DNA of 64,000 nucleotides, taken from Castor canadensis (Eukaryota; Chordata; Mammalia; Rodentia; Castoridae). Both the position numbers and the translations under genes were made by a program. The stretch spans positions 168,536,083 to 168,600,082 of the forward strand of contig NC_133390.1 of the NCBI RefSeq assembly GCF_047511655.1, written 5' to 3'. This document shows positions 44,491 to 55,454 of the stretch, piece by piece. The stretch's first letter is position 1. The number at the start of each line of letters is the position of its first letter. The notes under the pieces were generated by a model. That model saw nothing but the letters and a program-made list of their open reading frames with translations, ran no database searches and had not been told where the DNA came from.

Positions 44491-45229
44491 AAGGCAAGAG
44501 ACCACCTTTAGAGGGCTCACAGTCTACAAGGGAAGACACACGTTAAAAAGTACCCCTGTACAAAATAGTGCAGAACACTTGCAAATCAAAGGATCTCTGA
44601 TGATGCCTTCCAGTATTGTCTGAGCTGGGCACATACACAAGGCACTCTGGGACTACAGAGGAAAAAACTATTCTGCCTGGGGATGAACCCCTAAAAAGCC
44701 ACCCCTAAAAAAAGATGATATGTAATTTGAGACTTCAATGTTGCCTAAATTCAAGGTGTAATATGATCTCTCCATCAGAGAACAGGCACAGCTTAACCCT
44801 AGGGAATGAAGCTGGGATGGTGGGATTATTAGATGACAAGGGAAGCCTTTCAGGCTTTTGCACTGGAACCTTATCAGCTCCTGGCGGCTGGGCCCCATGC
44901 AGCCCAACCTGGGATTGAACCAGCCGGCTGGTTCATGCCCCATTCTGGGAAGCATGTCATGATACCCTGTGCAGGGGCGGGCACAGTTCTCCTCCAGCTG
45001 GGATTCTTCCTTCTCCTTCACCCCACCTGCATCACTGGTGCTTCTTGCTTTACCTCCAAATTACTGTCTCTCCTATCACAGCACCACCTGTCTTGCAGCC
45101 ACCAGCCAGCTCTATCCTGACCTGTCACGGGTCTCTCCACCACTCAATCTCCCCGCAGCCTGTGGCCAGGGGAGCTTGCATGGCTCCTCCTCCAGGCTCC
45201 CCAGCTCCATCTCTCCCACCTCCCATCCA
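44491..45229. other. Unassigned non-coding sequence
   Basis: No gene is seen. A weak antisense L2-like piece lies at about 44505-44600. Confidence 0.35.
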
Positions 45230-45500
45230 CTCCTCACCCTTGCACTTCTAGATCACCAAGATCTGCCCTTTTTGTCCTTGCCTGTGCTCACCAAACCCCA
45301 TCCTCCTGGGATACCTTTCCACCTCCCTGCTACTCCCCAGCTAACACCTATGCATCTCCCCCTCAAAGTTCTCTCAGACCTTCCCTCCTCCTGGAAACCT
45401 TCGCTGATCATCTAAGACTACATGATGTGCCTCCTTAGGGCTCCCCCAGTCCCCCAAATTCCCTCCCTATGAGACTCCTGCTAAATTAAAACTGTCTTTT
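45230..45500 (+). repeat. L2/CR1-type fragment, sense
   Basis: The block 'agttctctcagaccttccct' followed by 'cctcctggaaaccttcgctg' resembles the L2-type 'cttccctgacc' region. Moderate to weak. Confidence 0.4.
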
Positions 45501-45514
45501 TACTGCTCTGTTAG

Positions 45515-45800
45515 GTTTGTGGTTAAACAGGTGGGCTTTAGAGTTCCACCTTTTCATAACCTTGGGCAAGTTACTTATTTTTCTGTGCCTTGCATTTCTC
45601 ATCTGCAAAATGGGGAAGAGAAGAGTACCTGCTCCTATCCCCTGCCAAAGTGTAAAGCAAACCCAAAACTCTAAAGCAAGAAAGTGTAGCTTCTCAGGAG
45701 GCTGCTGGGAAGAATCAATGAAGCCAAAGTGCCTAGGTCCTTAGCATCGCGCCTGGCACGTGAAGTGCTCAAATCGTGATGGTTGTCATTGTTCCTCCTC
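45515..45800 (+). repeat. MIR, sense
   Basis: The sequence 'ggtgggctttagagttccac', 'accttgggcaagttacttat' and 'catctgcaaaatggggaaga' is followed by the 3' end 'gcgcctggcacgtgaagtgc'. About 60 bases in the middle do not match and may be an insertion. Confidence 0.8.
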
Positions 45801-45886
45801 CTCCACCATGCTGAGTTCCTGAGATCAGGGCAGAATCTGGTCTGTCCCTCTGTCAGGGTTTGCTTATTGAGTGGTCATCTGCCAGA

Positions 45887-46066
45887 GATTCTAAGATGGC
45901 GACTAGAGGGAGAAAGCAGAAAGCGTGCTTCCTAAAGTAAAAGCTTGGAGAGACACTGGAGATACACCTTGCAGGAGAGACCACTAAGAAGAGGAAAAAC
46001 TCTGACACCTCCACACCCCCAGCCCACACATAGCATCCCCACTCCACGTAAAACGGAGAAATCAGG
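45887..46066 (+). repeat. Short retroposed insert resembling an L1 5' UTR
   Basis: A 180-bp segment lies between perfect 14-bp direct repeats 'ggtcatctgccaga' (45873-45886 and 46067-46080). It begins 'gattctaagatggcgactag'. AAGATGGCG is the YY1 motif typical of L1 5' ends, and 'cttggagagacactggagat' follows. There is no ORF2 or 3' UTR and no clear poly(A). Identity as an L1 5' UTR is from recall. Confidence 0.45.
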
Positions 46067-46173
46067 GGTCATCTGCCAGATGCACAAAGAAGTCCCACCT
46101 GGGTCTACTCCACTATGCTCTTTGGAGCCTATGGTCTCAGAGGTGAGTCTTCAGATTGGAGCTGATCTGTACT

Positions 46174-46391
46174 TTTCCTTTTTTTGGTGGGATTGGGGTT
46201 TGAACTCAAGGCTTTGCACTTGAAAAACAGGCACTCTACTGCTTAAGCCACACCTCTAGTCCATTTTGCTCTGTTTATTTTGGAGGTGGGAAATCTTGAA
46301 CTATTTGCCTTGGTTGGCCTAGAACAACGATCCTCCCAATCTCAGCCTCCAAGTAGCTAGGATTACAGGCATGAGCCACTGGCACCTGGCT
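46174..46391 (-). repeat. Composite B1/ID-type SINE, antisense
   Basis: A T-rich tail is followed by 'tttgaactcaaggctttgca' and 'gcttaagccacacctctagt' (ID half), then 'tctcagcctccaagtagcta' (B1-like half). Flanks 'tgatctgtact' (46163) and 'tgatctgtgct' (46392) are the target duplication with one mismatch. Confidence 0.88.
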
Positions 46392-46724
46392 TGATCTGTG
46401 CTCATAACTGGGGTCTGGAAGTGTTTATGGCAGTGGTGAAGGGACCAACACCAGCTGTATGCTTTTCCTTGGCCTCTACTCACCTGCTTCCTGGCTGGGT
46501 CCCAACCCCCTACCCAAACCATCACTTGTGAGTGACAGGGCCTAGGACAGGGTCTCCTAAGGTAGATGGAAGCCATCCTTGGCCACACTGCCCTGGGAAC
46601 AGCAGAGTGGTCCTCCTTGGGGCCAGGACCTTTAGCTGACCCCACCTAGCTCTCAGCCTAGCTGTGGCCTTTCCAGGCTGCCCTAACTAGGCCGCCCGCC
46701 TTGGTAGTCCTTGCCCTCATTAAC
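46392..46724. other. Unassigned non-coding sequence
   Basis: I see no gene or confident repeat here. Confidence 0.4.
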
Positions 46725-47040
46725 AGAGAAGTTTTCCTTGGCAGAGTTACTAATTAACAGCAAAAGACAATTAGTGTCATTAACAGACTCAAAACATTTG
46801 TATTATGATCTCCTCGCTGGCTTCAGGGTACCATGCTGTGGACAGAGGCTGGAGGTGGGAGTGGGGATACAACAGACTTGGGAGGGAGCTGGCAGGAGCC
46901 AGGGAGGGGGGTTGGCAAGAAAAAAACAAAATTTAAAGTGGATGAATTATTTACTGCAGCAAACAATCCAGGACTCACTTACTCTCACTCGGAACATCCC
47001 AAACTGTAATCTGCAGCATTTTTCCACATCTCCCTAGCGT
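46725..47040. promoter_or_regulatory. AT-rich island, candidate conserved element
   Basis: Two repeat-free AT-rich parts (46725-46815 and 46920-47035) contain 'gttactaattaacagcaaaa', 'gacaattagtgtcattaaca' and 'tggatgaattatttactgca'. Dense TAAT/ATTA cores suggest homeodomain binding. Inference from motifs only. Confidence 0.4.
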
Positions 47041-47319
47041 GTGGAGTGATTCTCTTTATGGCTGAGTCTGGAGGCCTGGCTAATCTTGGAGGAGATTGGC
47101 TTAGGATAGTCATGTGCGTCCTCTCTTAGGCTCACACCTCCTTGATGCTGTGTCCCCAGCTTGGATGATCCCACCAGGCTGGCCCCGGTGGGGTCATGGC
47201 CTCGGCGAGCATGAGGAGTCACTAGGAATGGATCCCTTACCCGCAGAGCCACTGTTGCCGTTGTTGGTTCAGCCAGGGCTGTCACTAAATGAACCCCTGA
47301 TATTTTGCCCCGCATTTCA

Positions 47320-47570
47320 GATGCATTATATCATTATCCCTTTCAAGTATCCTACGACAGATATTATTAATCCCATTTTTCAGATAACTATAGTTGCTGC
47401 TCCTTACTGGCTCTCTCTGGGTCGCAGGCCCTGTGCTAATGTGTTTAATTTGTCATCTCATTGTCTCCTCATAACAGCCTGTTAATAAGAGACACAGAGG
47501 TGACCGGGCTTGTCTGGAGTCACACAGTGAGTGCCAGAATTGGCCCCAAATCCTGCTCTCCCCTGTTGGG
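47320..47570 (-). repeat. MIR, antisense (one or two copies)
   Basis: The sequence 'gatattattaatcccatttt' is followed by 'ggccctgtgctaatgtgttt' and 'ctggagtcacacagtgagtg'. The order suggests two overlapping antisense MIR pieces. Confidence 0.65.
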
Positions 47571-48124
47571 CACGGAAGAGCACCTAAAGGTAAAGGACAG
47601 AAAGCATAGCAGGTGCAGAGTTTTAGGAGCCCCTCCTGGGGACTCCTGACAAGCCACTCTTTGCCTTCTCAAAGGGATGCAAAGTGGCCTGCCCAGCAGA
47701 TGAGGGGTCAGAGGGATGGGCTGAGCAGTGCTTCTGGCCAGAGAGGGAGGAGAGGGTGAGCAGCAGTGGTGGAGGCAGGACTGTGCAGGGAGGGGAGCAC
47801 GCTTCCTGGCCCCAGGCCCTGGGTCTGTCTCTGCCTCTGCTTCTCCTCCAGGGAGGAAGAGAAGGGTACCATCTCCCCAGCTCAGGCCCTAACCAAGCAG
47901 GGCAGGTTTCGGGAGTCCTACTCCTCTCTGGGTTCTGACTTTCCATCTGCAAAGAAAGATCTTTGTCTTGGGCCACCTAAAAGGGCTCTGAAATTGAGTT
48001 CAAATTGATTCACTCAGCAGCTACCTTGAGCATAGAATGGGGACAAGGGAGATGGTAGGTGACAAATCTCTCACCATTCTCCCTTCTCCCAGAATCTTGG
48101 CTTCTCACTATTGAAGTGACTTTT
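47571..48124. other. Unassigned non-coding sequence
   Basis: I see no gene or confident repeat. Confidence 0.4.
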
Positions 48125-48245
48125 GGTGTCATTGGTGCCAACCTACCCATTGTATAGAAAAGAACACTGAGGTCCAAAACTGAGCAGAGGTTACCCAGCC
48201 AGCCAGGGGAAGGGCCAGGATCCCAGCCAGATTCCTCAGCCAAGT
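48125..48245 (-). repeat. MIR fragment, antisense
   Basis: The sequence 'gaacactgaggtccaaaact' followed by 'ggttacccagccagccaggg' matches the reverse-complemented MIR core. Confidence 0.6.
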
Positions 48246-48479
48246 TTCTCTCTAGTAGCCTCATCCATGCTTTGGGGACAATTTAGCTCTGATTTGTTTG
48301 GGTCTGAAGGACCACAGGCACAGGGCTGATGGAGGGAAAAGGAAGCGGGTCCCTAGACAGGGCTGTGGCTCTGGCATTTGGCCACCTTTCTCTGTGATTG
48401 TAACTGTAAATAAGGCATCTGGGAGGGCTCCCAGCCTTTTGAGTGTTTAACAAGCAGTAATGTGTGACCCACACTATAA

Positions 48480-48840
48480 ATGGATCTTTTAATAATGAAT
48501 AAGCATTTATTTAACAAGTAATAACAGTTTTAGCACCCTCAGGATCCTCAGAAATCCAAAGTTCTGCCAGAGTCCCCAGACTGGCATCTTCTGCTCTTAT
48601 CTGTGTCCATTTTTAAATTGTCACTCTCTTATTGACTGGTAAAAGCTCTTTGCATTTTAAGGCTATTAACCTTTCACCTGCCATATGCAATTATCATCTT
48701 TAAATCTGTACATTTATTTTTTCATTAGTTTTACAGAAGTTTAAATATTTTTGTTGTAAAATCTGTTTTGTTTTGTTTTTTACTTTGAGACTTCTGAGTT
48801 TTGAGAATTCCTTATAAGTCTCAGGGATCTTCTGGCTCTC
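48480..48840 (-). repeat. Probable old L1 fragment, antisense
   Basis: The words 'taaaagctctttgcatttta', 'aggctattaacctttcacct' and 'ttttacagaagtttaaatat' match a plus-strand pattern typical of antisense old L1. The left part (48480-48600) is AT-rich and unassigned. Confidence 0.5.
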
Positions 48841-49274
48841 TTGGGGGAATTCCTGGCTAAGACTAAGGCACAGACTGGGAACGTGGGGTGTGCTGTGCTC
48901 TGCAGGGCTCAGACACAACCCGTAGCTCTGGCTATGGAGCAGGATCTCCGGCAGTTGTGCTCCTGGGGCCTCCGTTACCCACTCTGTGTAAGGATGAGTT
49001 GAAATAGGCCTCTTCTCCTATGTGACTGTCCTAGGATTCTAAGAGGACCTTGTAGGGAAGAGCTGCTGAGCATTCTGGGATTTGTCTCCCCACCAGGTCC
49101 TCAGCTCCTTTGGGAGCAGGAGCAGTGTCTTTTTACTATGGTACCCTCAGCACCTTGCAGAGGCTGCCTGAGAGTAAGCCCTCGGGAGAGGGAGAAACTT
49201 GCGTCCTGAACTGCGAACACAGCTGGAGATGGTTCTGACTCTGCTTCTTTCTCGCCCCTGCACAGAGGGCAGCA
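48841..49274. other. Unassigned non-coding sequence
   Basis: I see no gene or confident repeat. Confidence 0.4.
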
Positions 49275-49795
49275 CGGAATGGATAAGACGGCTGCTGCCT
49301 GAGTCTGAATATTGACTCTTTTTTTTTTTTCTTCTTCTTTTTGGCAGTACTTGGGTTTGAACTCCACCCTTTGAGACATGCCTCCAGACCTTTTTGCTTT
49401 AGGTTGTTTTTCAGATAGAGCTTCATTCTTTTGCCTGGGCCCAGCCTTGGCCCATGATTCTCCTACCTGTGCCTTGCAGGTGTGCATCACCACCCCTGGC
49501 TTGGGGTCCCTGAGATGGGGTCTTGCTAACTTTTTGCCCGGGCTATCCTCCAGTCTCTGTCTCCTGATTAGCTAGGAATATAGACATGAGCTGCCACAGG
49601 CAGTTTGGATATCAACTGTTGTCTGCTGGCTGTGTGATTTTGGGCAAATCACTTCACCTCTCTGAGCATCTCTTTCCTCATCTGTAAAATAGGAACAGTG
49701 CTGCCAGAGCTGTCTTGCAGCTTGAGTGAAAAATAGATCTCTGAGCAAGAAATGCATGGTCCCTGTCACACAGTAGGCATTCAGTAGGTGTCCGT
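49275..49795 (+). repeat. MIR, sense, split by a SINE
   Basis: The left part ends near 'gctgcctgagtctgaatatt'. The right part has 'ctggctgtgtgattttgggc', 'aaatcacttcacctctctga' and a 3' end 'cacacagtaggcattcagta'. The SINE at 49318-49602 splits it. Confidence 0.8.
49318..49602 (-). repeat. Composite B1/ID-type SINE, antisense
   Basis: A poly(T) at 49318-49330 marks the tail. 'gtttgaactccaccctttga' is the ID half, and 'gaggtgggg'-type B1 words such as 'gagatggggtcttgctaact' follow. Somewhat diverged. Confidence 0.82.
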
Positions 49796-50884
49796 CCTCA
49801 GGATGTATCTGTTGCTGGCCAGAGTGTATTATATCTCAAGAGGTTCACTTTCAATTTCTGCAGAAGACTGAGAAAAGGACTCAGGGCAAGCAGTTTATTT
49901 GGGAGGTGATGCCAGGAGGCACCACGAGGGCAGGGGAAGCAGCCAACACAGGGAGCTTCTCGAGCCTCTTCCCACCATGGGCAACTAGGGCTGAATGCCA
50001 CCAGGGACAATGGGAAGTGGCGAAAAGCACACACCTTAGAGTTCTCCCTTCTGCTCCTGTGCCATCGCGGGCACTCACCTCCAGCTCTACGGTCATTAAT
50101 AAGAACTGGACATCAGTTCCTTGCCTGTCCTGTCTGCCACGTGGACAGCAAGGTGGCAGAGAAAGTCTCATGGAAGAGGCTGGCAGCCAGCCAGATAGGT
50201 GTGCACAGAAATGCTAGGGGTGAGGACCAGGTGGAGTGGAGATGTGTCCTTGGAAGGGCAGGTGATAAAGACATCTTCAATGGGCTGGCTTACTCGGTTA
50301 GAAGGACTGGGTGGCAGAGGGGGCTTAGCCAAGCTGGTTCTTTGTTGTTCTCTGCCTGAAATTGATAGCTGGTACCAAAGGGCAGAAGTGTCACCTCTCA
50401 ATAAGATGAAATCTATGTGTCTAGCGGATGGAGATGACAGGAAGATTTATCAAGGCCCTGGCAAAATTAACATTTGGACAGGGGACACAGCAAGAGCAGC
50501 CTCCAGAGGGGGGTCTCTTTGCATTTACTCTGTCTGCTTCCTGCCAGCGACCAGACTACAAAGGGCTGCAGGGCCAGCCATCCAGCTGGCCTCAGAGAGG
50601 AGGGACACACACACAGACAGAAGTGGACACCCAGGAAAAAAGGAGACTGGAAGGAGAGCCAACACCCTGCTGAAGCAGGGAGGCCACAGGAGATTGGAGC
50701 TGAGGCCTGGCCCTGCCACTCACTTGTTCCAACCCTGAGCCTCAGTTTCCCCATGTGAAAAGTGAGGGCATTTCGCTCAGTGCTTCCCGCTTGGACACTC
50801 TCTGAGTCATGGAGCAGAGAAGAGCTTGTCCCATGCACGAGCATGTCTTAGAGGCTGCTGTGCATTTGTCACAGATATGATGGT
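49796..50884. other. Non-coding sequence with a MIR piece
   Basis: No gene is seen. A sense MIR piece lies at about 50690-50790 ('gagcctcagtttccccatgt'). Overlapping frames on both strands at 50.2-50.8 kb have no recognisable domain. Confidence 0.4.
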
Positions 50885-51065
50885 GTTGACTGAGGAAATG
50901 CTATGTGTCAGGCACTGTGACAGTGCTTTATTTATGTGGCCTATAACACAGTAGCCCCAGTAGGACACTAATATTATCTACACTTGCCCTCGAACTCTCA
51001 GAGAAGCAAAAGAACTCACCCAAGACTACTCAGTGAGCTTGGGCCTTGCGGAGATCAAAGGCCAG
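50885..51065 (-). repeat. MIR, antisense
   Basis: The sequence 'gtcaggcactgtgacagtgc', 'ctaatattatctacacttgc' and 'ctcacccaagactactcagt' matches. Confidence 0.8.
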
Positions 51066-51155
51066 GTCGTCGAGGACTGCCTCTAGATCTGTTCAACTTT
51101 TGAGCCCCAGATTCTCTCCTGCACAGCAGAATGAGCTGGTAAGAGCTCAGGTTCT

Positions 51156-51337
51156 GCAGGGTGCCATCTGTAATCCTAGCTACTCAGCAGGCAGAGATCA
51201 GGAAGATCATAGTTCGAAGCCAGCCCAGGCAAATAATTTGTGAGACCCTATCTTGAAAATACCCATCAAGAAAAAGGGCTAGTGGAGTGGCTCAAGGTGT
51301 AGGCCCTGAGTTCAAACCCCAGTAGCACAAAACAAAA
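51156..51337 (+). repeat. Composite B1-ID SINE, sense
   Basis: This is the clearest composite copy. A B1-like half ('gccatctgtaatcctagcta', 'ttcgaagccagcccaggcaa') joins an ID half ('ggctcaaggtgtaggccctg', 'agttcaaaccccagtagcac'). It is flanked by 'agagctcaggttct' (51142-51155) and 'agagttcaggttct' (51338-51351). It is the best taxonomic marker in the window. Confidence 0.92.
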
Positions 51338-51351
51338 AGAGTTCAGGTTCT

Positions 51352-51443
51352 AGGACAGGGTGCATCTCAGTAGCAGAGCAGTTGCCTAGCATGCATGAGG
51401 CCTTGGGTTTGATCCCCAGAACCCCAAACAAACAAACAAACAT
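51352..51443 (+). repeat. ID-type SINE, sense
   Basis: The sequence 'gcagttgcctagcatgcatg' with 'tgggtttgatccccagaacc' and a (CAAA)n tail is a tRNA-derived monomer. It shares its left target duplication with the SINE beside it and is followed by 'ttcaggctct' at 51444. Confidence 0.9.
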
Positions 51444-51453
51444 TTCAGGCTCT

Positions 51454-53034
51454 GCATCCAGGCAGACCTGGTTTCTATGACGTTCCTTCATAGGAACCGC
51501 TTTCTCCCTCTATGAAAGGAGTAAGTTCTGTCATGAAGGTGACAGAAGGAACTGCCCATGAAGGCTCCTGGAACAGGCCCCTTCCCTTCCCTTCCCTTCT
51601 CTTAACCTGTGCAGGTGTGTGGTTCACATCTGGGGCTTACCCAAAAGAGGGTGTGCTGAGGAGGTGAGGTGCACCCTCCAGCTCAGCAGGGTGGGTGGGA
51701 CCCAGGTCCCAGAAGCCTGGAGAGTGCTGGATGGAGGCCTCAGCTCAGGGAAGGGGAGCAGCTGGCCTGTGAAAGAAAGGCAGGTATTAGGTCCCCTGCC
51801 CTGCTTGTCACTCTCTCAGAATGCAGCATGCGAAAAAATCTAGACTTCAGTCCTGGCCATGCCCTGGATACTGGGGTAGGAGAGGAGCCGTTGGTGGAAG
51901 TAGAAGCATCTTCACACCAGGCCTCAGTTTCCCCATCTGTAAAATGGGAACCAAGATTGTCATTCCTGCCCCAGGGCAGCTTGCATGCACCTGGGCTTTT
52001 AAAACTGGGAATCCAGTCACCATCTTAGACAGGGAATGTGAGGTCCAGAGAAGAACAGTCAGGACTGGAACCCAGGGTTCTGTCCTCTGAGACCACAACC
52101 ACATGTTTGCTGTGCCCAGTCCCTGCCTGGATCCACCAGCTTCCCCTCCTCCACCAGGACTGCCCCTCCCTTGCCCAGGAGTGAGAGGAAGCCCAAATGC
52201 AATTAGCCTGGGAGCCAACTGCAGAACGTCGCCCCTTTAATATCACTGGAGGAGCTGCAGAGATAAATGGGAAATTAGAATTCTGCTGGGGTCCCTGAGA
52301 CCCGCCTGCCAGCCTGCCCTGAGCTGAGGCTGCAACAATTCTCCTGGAGACCAGCCAAGGTGTCCTGGGCCCTAATGCAGGGCCGCCACTGAGAGGCCCC
52401 AGTGCTGCTCCTCCGCCCCTACCACCTTCCTTGCTTCTGCCCCAACCTGCTCCCCTCCAGCACCAGATTAACCTCTCCCCTCTGAGGGTCCTGTCCTGCC
52501 TCCTTCCACCTCCCCCTTCCCTTCAGGATCTGAGCGTGGTGCTGGGTGGGTCACTGGGGAGTCACCCTGTAAGACCCTGTGGGGTCTGAGCCTCATTCTT
52601 GGCCCACCCTTTCTCCCTCCTCACCCCCTCCCCTTGGCCCACATCAAACCAGGACCCTTCTCTCCTGGCCATGGTGTGGGCTTCCACCAGGGCCAACTCC
52701 GGGGCTGAAGTCTCCCGGGCCTGGGGACCTCTTTAGTCACCTCGAGGAAGAGGAGGCTAAAAGCCTGAGGTCCTGGAGTGACTGTGTGAATGGGGGATGA
52801 GCTGCCTTAGGGATCCTCAGGTCACCCCCATGGCCTCCTTGTTCACTGCTACCTATCCTGCTCAAGGCCTTAGTTAGCCTATCAGCTCAACAGGGAAGAG
52901 TTGACATCTGTCCATGGAGGCCTCAGATGGGGCCTGGACACCCAAGGCCTGCCCCTGGGAAGCAGCAGCCCCCGTGTCATCTCCTAGCTCCGCCTGAGCC
53001 TCCCCCACTCCCTCCCTCAGGGGACACTTTTGCT
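51454..53034. other. Non-coding sequence with MIR scraps
   Basis: No gene is seen. MIR-like pieces are at 51454-51560 (the target MIR of the two SINEs), 51918-51990 ('ggcctcagtttccccatctg', sense) and about 52020-52090 (antisense). A small AT-rich repeat-free patch lies at 52232-52290. Confidence 0.45.
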
Positions 53035-53200
53035 GCTGGGAAAGTTAATCCATTACAGTTTAAAGGCTCCGTTCCTCGCTGGCAGTAAATTACCTGCTTT
53101 GCATTTTACAGCAACAACTTAACGGTATTAATTTATTGTGCTCTGTCTTTAACAAACATCATTATCATATTGCCAGCCAGGATTATGCAAATGGGAGGGA
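53035..53200. promoter_or_regulatory. AT-rich island with octamer, candidate conserved element
   Basis: This repeat-free block contains 'ggcagtaaattacctgcttt', 'taacggtattaatttattgt' and the POU octamer ATGCAAAT at 53185-53192. It looks like the other AT-rich islands. Enhancer role is inferred from composition and motifs. Confidence 0.45.
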
Positions 53201-53404
53201 CAAGGGAGAAAGAAGCCGATTCTTGTCCCCAAAGTCACCTTGATTTATTAACTTTGGGGCCCTGCAATTGGCCAGGTCTGGGAGGCAAAGGTGAGTGGGG
53301 AGGCCAGGAAAACCTGAGAACTGGACAAGAGTCTTGAGGCTAGTGGGGGCTCTCAGGGGAGACCCCCTTGGGAGGAGGGATTGGCTGGGGCTGAGAGGGA
53401 GCCT

Positions 53405-53505
53405 CTTTGTCATGTGACTTTAGACAAGCCCGTTTCCTATTTGGGCCTCAGTGTCCCCATCTGTAAAATGGAGGTTGGATTAAGAGATCTCTGGAGATGG
53501 TAACG
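53405..53505 (+). repeat. MIR fragment, sense
   Basis: The sequence 'catgtgactttagacaagcc' followed by 'gggcctcagtgtccccatct' and 'gtaaaatggaggttggatta' matches. Confidence 0.75.
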
Positions 53506-53540
53506 TGAACTTGAGATTCAAGGATACATTCTGAATGATC

Positions 53541-53586
<46 letters not shown>
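53541..53586. repeat. (GA)n microsatellite
   Basis: An uninterrupted GA repeat of about 45 bases. Confidence 0.97.
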
Positions 53587-53588
<2 letters not shown>

Positions 53589-54060
53589 GTGTGGTGCGTG
53601 TTGGGGAGGAGGTCAGTGGACTGAGTACAGAAAGGAGTCATGTGATCTTGGCTGGAGCCCTCCCCCTGCTGGACTCCTGACTTCTGTGGCTCCTGCGCTC
53701 CTGTTCCCAGGCTAGCTGTACCCACTTGTTCCTGGTGGATGCTTGCAGGGTCGCTGGGGGAGCTGGAGCTTGGGGGGGGTGTGGAGGTACTACCTCACTA
53801 ATGGTTGGGCCCCAGGTAATGCCATGGATGCACTGGAAAGGGTTGTCAGGACCAGCTCCAGCTGGGAGGCAGCAGCTCTGGGAGTTGGACTGGGCTGAGC
53901 CCCAGGTCTGTGGGTTTGTGCAGGGCTGTACCCCAGCTGCCCCTTGCACAGGTCCCTGCAACTCCTTTGGAGTTTCTAGACTCTTGACTCTGATGCCCTC
54001 CACCCCAGGCTACTAGTCTTAAGAGTGGGAGATGGGTGCATCAGGCCTCCATGCCCCACC

Positions 54061-54168
54061 CTCCCTCCCCCACCACTCTACTCCCTCCCCCACCACTCTA
54101 CTCCCTCCCCCACCACTGTACTCCCTCCCCCACCACTCTACTCCCTCCCCCACCACTCTACTCCCTCC
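54061..54168. repeat. 20-bp minisatellite, five copies
   Basis: The unit 'ctccctcccccaccactcta' repeats five times at 54061-54160 with one substitution (third copy, 'ctgta') and an 8-bp partial copy. Because 20 is not a multiple of 3, frames through it on both strands are artefacts. The minus strand carries GGTGGGGGAGGGAG runs with quadruplex potential. Confidence 0.97.
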
Positions 54169-55014
54169 TGTCTTCAGCTGGGCTGGGAAGGTAAGAGCTT
54201 GCCTGATTACACAGCTGGCTACCCCTGGCCACCACGGCCCATTCCCCACCACCTGCAGCCTGGCTATGCCAGGAACTCATTGCAGCTGCTTCCAAGCACC
54301 CGTGGGCTCTGGCCCAGGGTTCTGCCCCAGCCATCAGGGCCCTTTGCAGGCCCTGCAGAGGCGCCAAGGTGGGGGCTGGAGAAGGGCCAGCCAGGAAGAG
54401 AGGGTATACAACCTGGCCAGTCAAAACTGGCCTGATGGGTACAGGGCGGATGGAGTCTAGCAGGAGCATGGCATCTCCCTCTGTGCTGGATCCCCATGTC
54501 ACCCCCATGTGTCCCCTGCCTTATCTCTGGCCTCCTGGGTCCCTCTGACCTTGCCTCCTTGTTCCCCAACTTCTGTCCCAATCTCATACCCCAGCTTCCC
54601 TGGCTACCTGCATTTCTGTCTCTTGGTCTCTCCCAACAGGGCTTCAGAGCTGGGCCTGAGGCCAGGGAGGGAACTGGGAGCAGAGGGAAGGGGTAGTGGA
54701 GAGGAGCCGTGGGAGGAGGCAATTCAATTTCCAGAGTTGGTCCTGGCAATTTAGGCTGTGTTGTGATAAGAAAGCCATTTCCCGTGATGGGCTTCTAATC
54801 CACACCCGACTTTGCATTCTAAGGCTCCCACTTCCCTCTGTGTGTGCTTACCACCACAAGAACAGATGGATCCACTCCAGAGAAGCCACACTGGAACATC
54901 AGCATGGCTGGGCGAAGGCCATGGGGCCCAGGACAAGATGCTAGCAAACCAGGAGAAAAGGCAGTTTTGTCACTGACGTCAATAATACACGCGGCAGGAA
55001 CAGCTTCCATCTAA
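54169..55014. other. Unassigned non-coding sequence
   Basis: No supported gene. A plus-strand frame near 54846-54940 has isolated C and H residues that do not form a zinc finger. Confidence 0.4.
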
Positions 55015-55150
55015 TTTGAGCCATACACCAGCCCTGGAGATACATAAGGATTGCCCCTTTTTGCAGATGGGGAAAGTGAGTCTCCAAGAGTTCAATGACT
55101 CACCTAAGGCTACACAGCAAGCACTGGTGGAGACAGGTGCAAGGTGAAGT
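55015..55150 (-). repeat. MIR fragment, antisense
   Basis: The sequence 'cctttttgcagatggggaaa' followed by 'ctcacctaaggctacacagc' matches the reverse-complemented MIR. Confidence 0.7.
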
Positions 55151-55454
55151 GTGCAGGAGTGTATGAATGGTAGCCTGAGCTGTGAAGCTGGAGGAAATTG
55201 GGGAAAGAGGGAGAGGGAGATAGGTAAGGAGATGGGTGGGGCAGGCGTATTCTAGACAGGTTCCATGGGAACCTTCTCTTCCAGGGGAGGATAGGAGCTA
55301 GGAGAGCCCTCTCTCACACTCAGCCCCTTGCCACCCAGATGGATCAGCCCAGAGGATGGGAGGGGGCAAGGCGGAGGGGCCCACCCAGTGAGACCTTAAA
55401 GGCAGCAGCCTGGTAGGAGTCCAGCCCGGCACAAATCCTCAGGGTAGTTCAAGA

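Noticed and set aside
54025-54460. Overlapping proline-rich frames
   Set aside because: They read the 20-bp minisatellite in different frames.
54696-54944. Frame with C and H residues suggesting a zinc finger
   Set aside because: The C-x-C and H-x-H spacing is wrong and the linker resemblance is partial.
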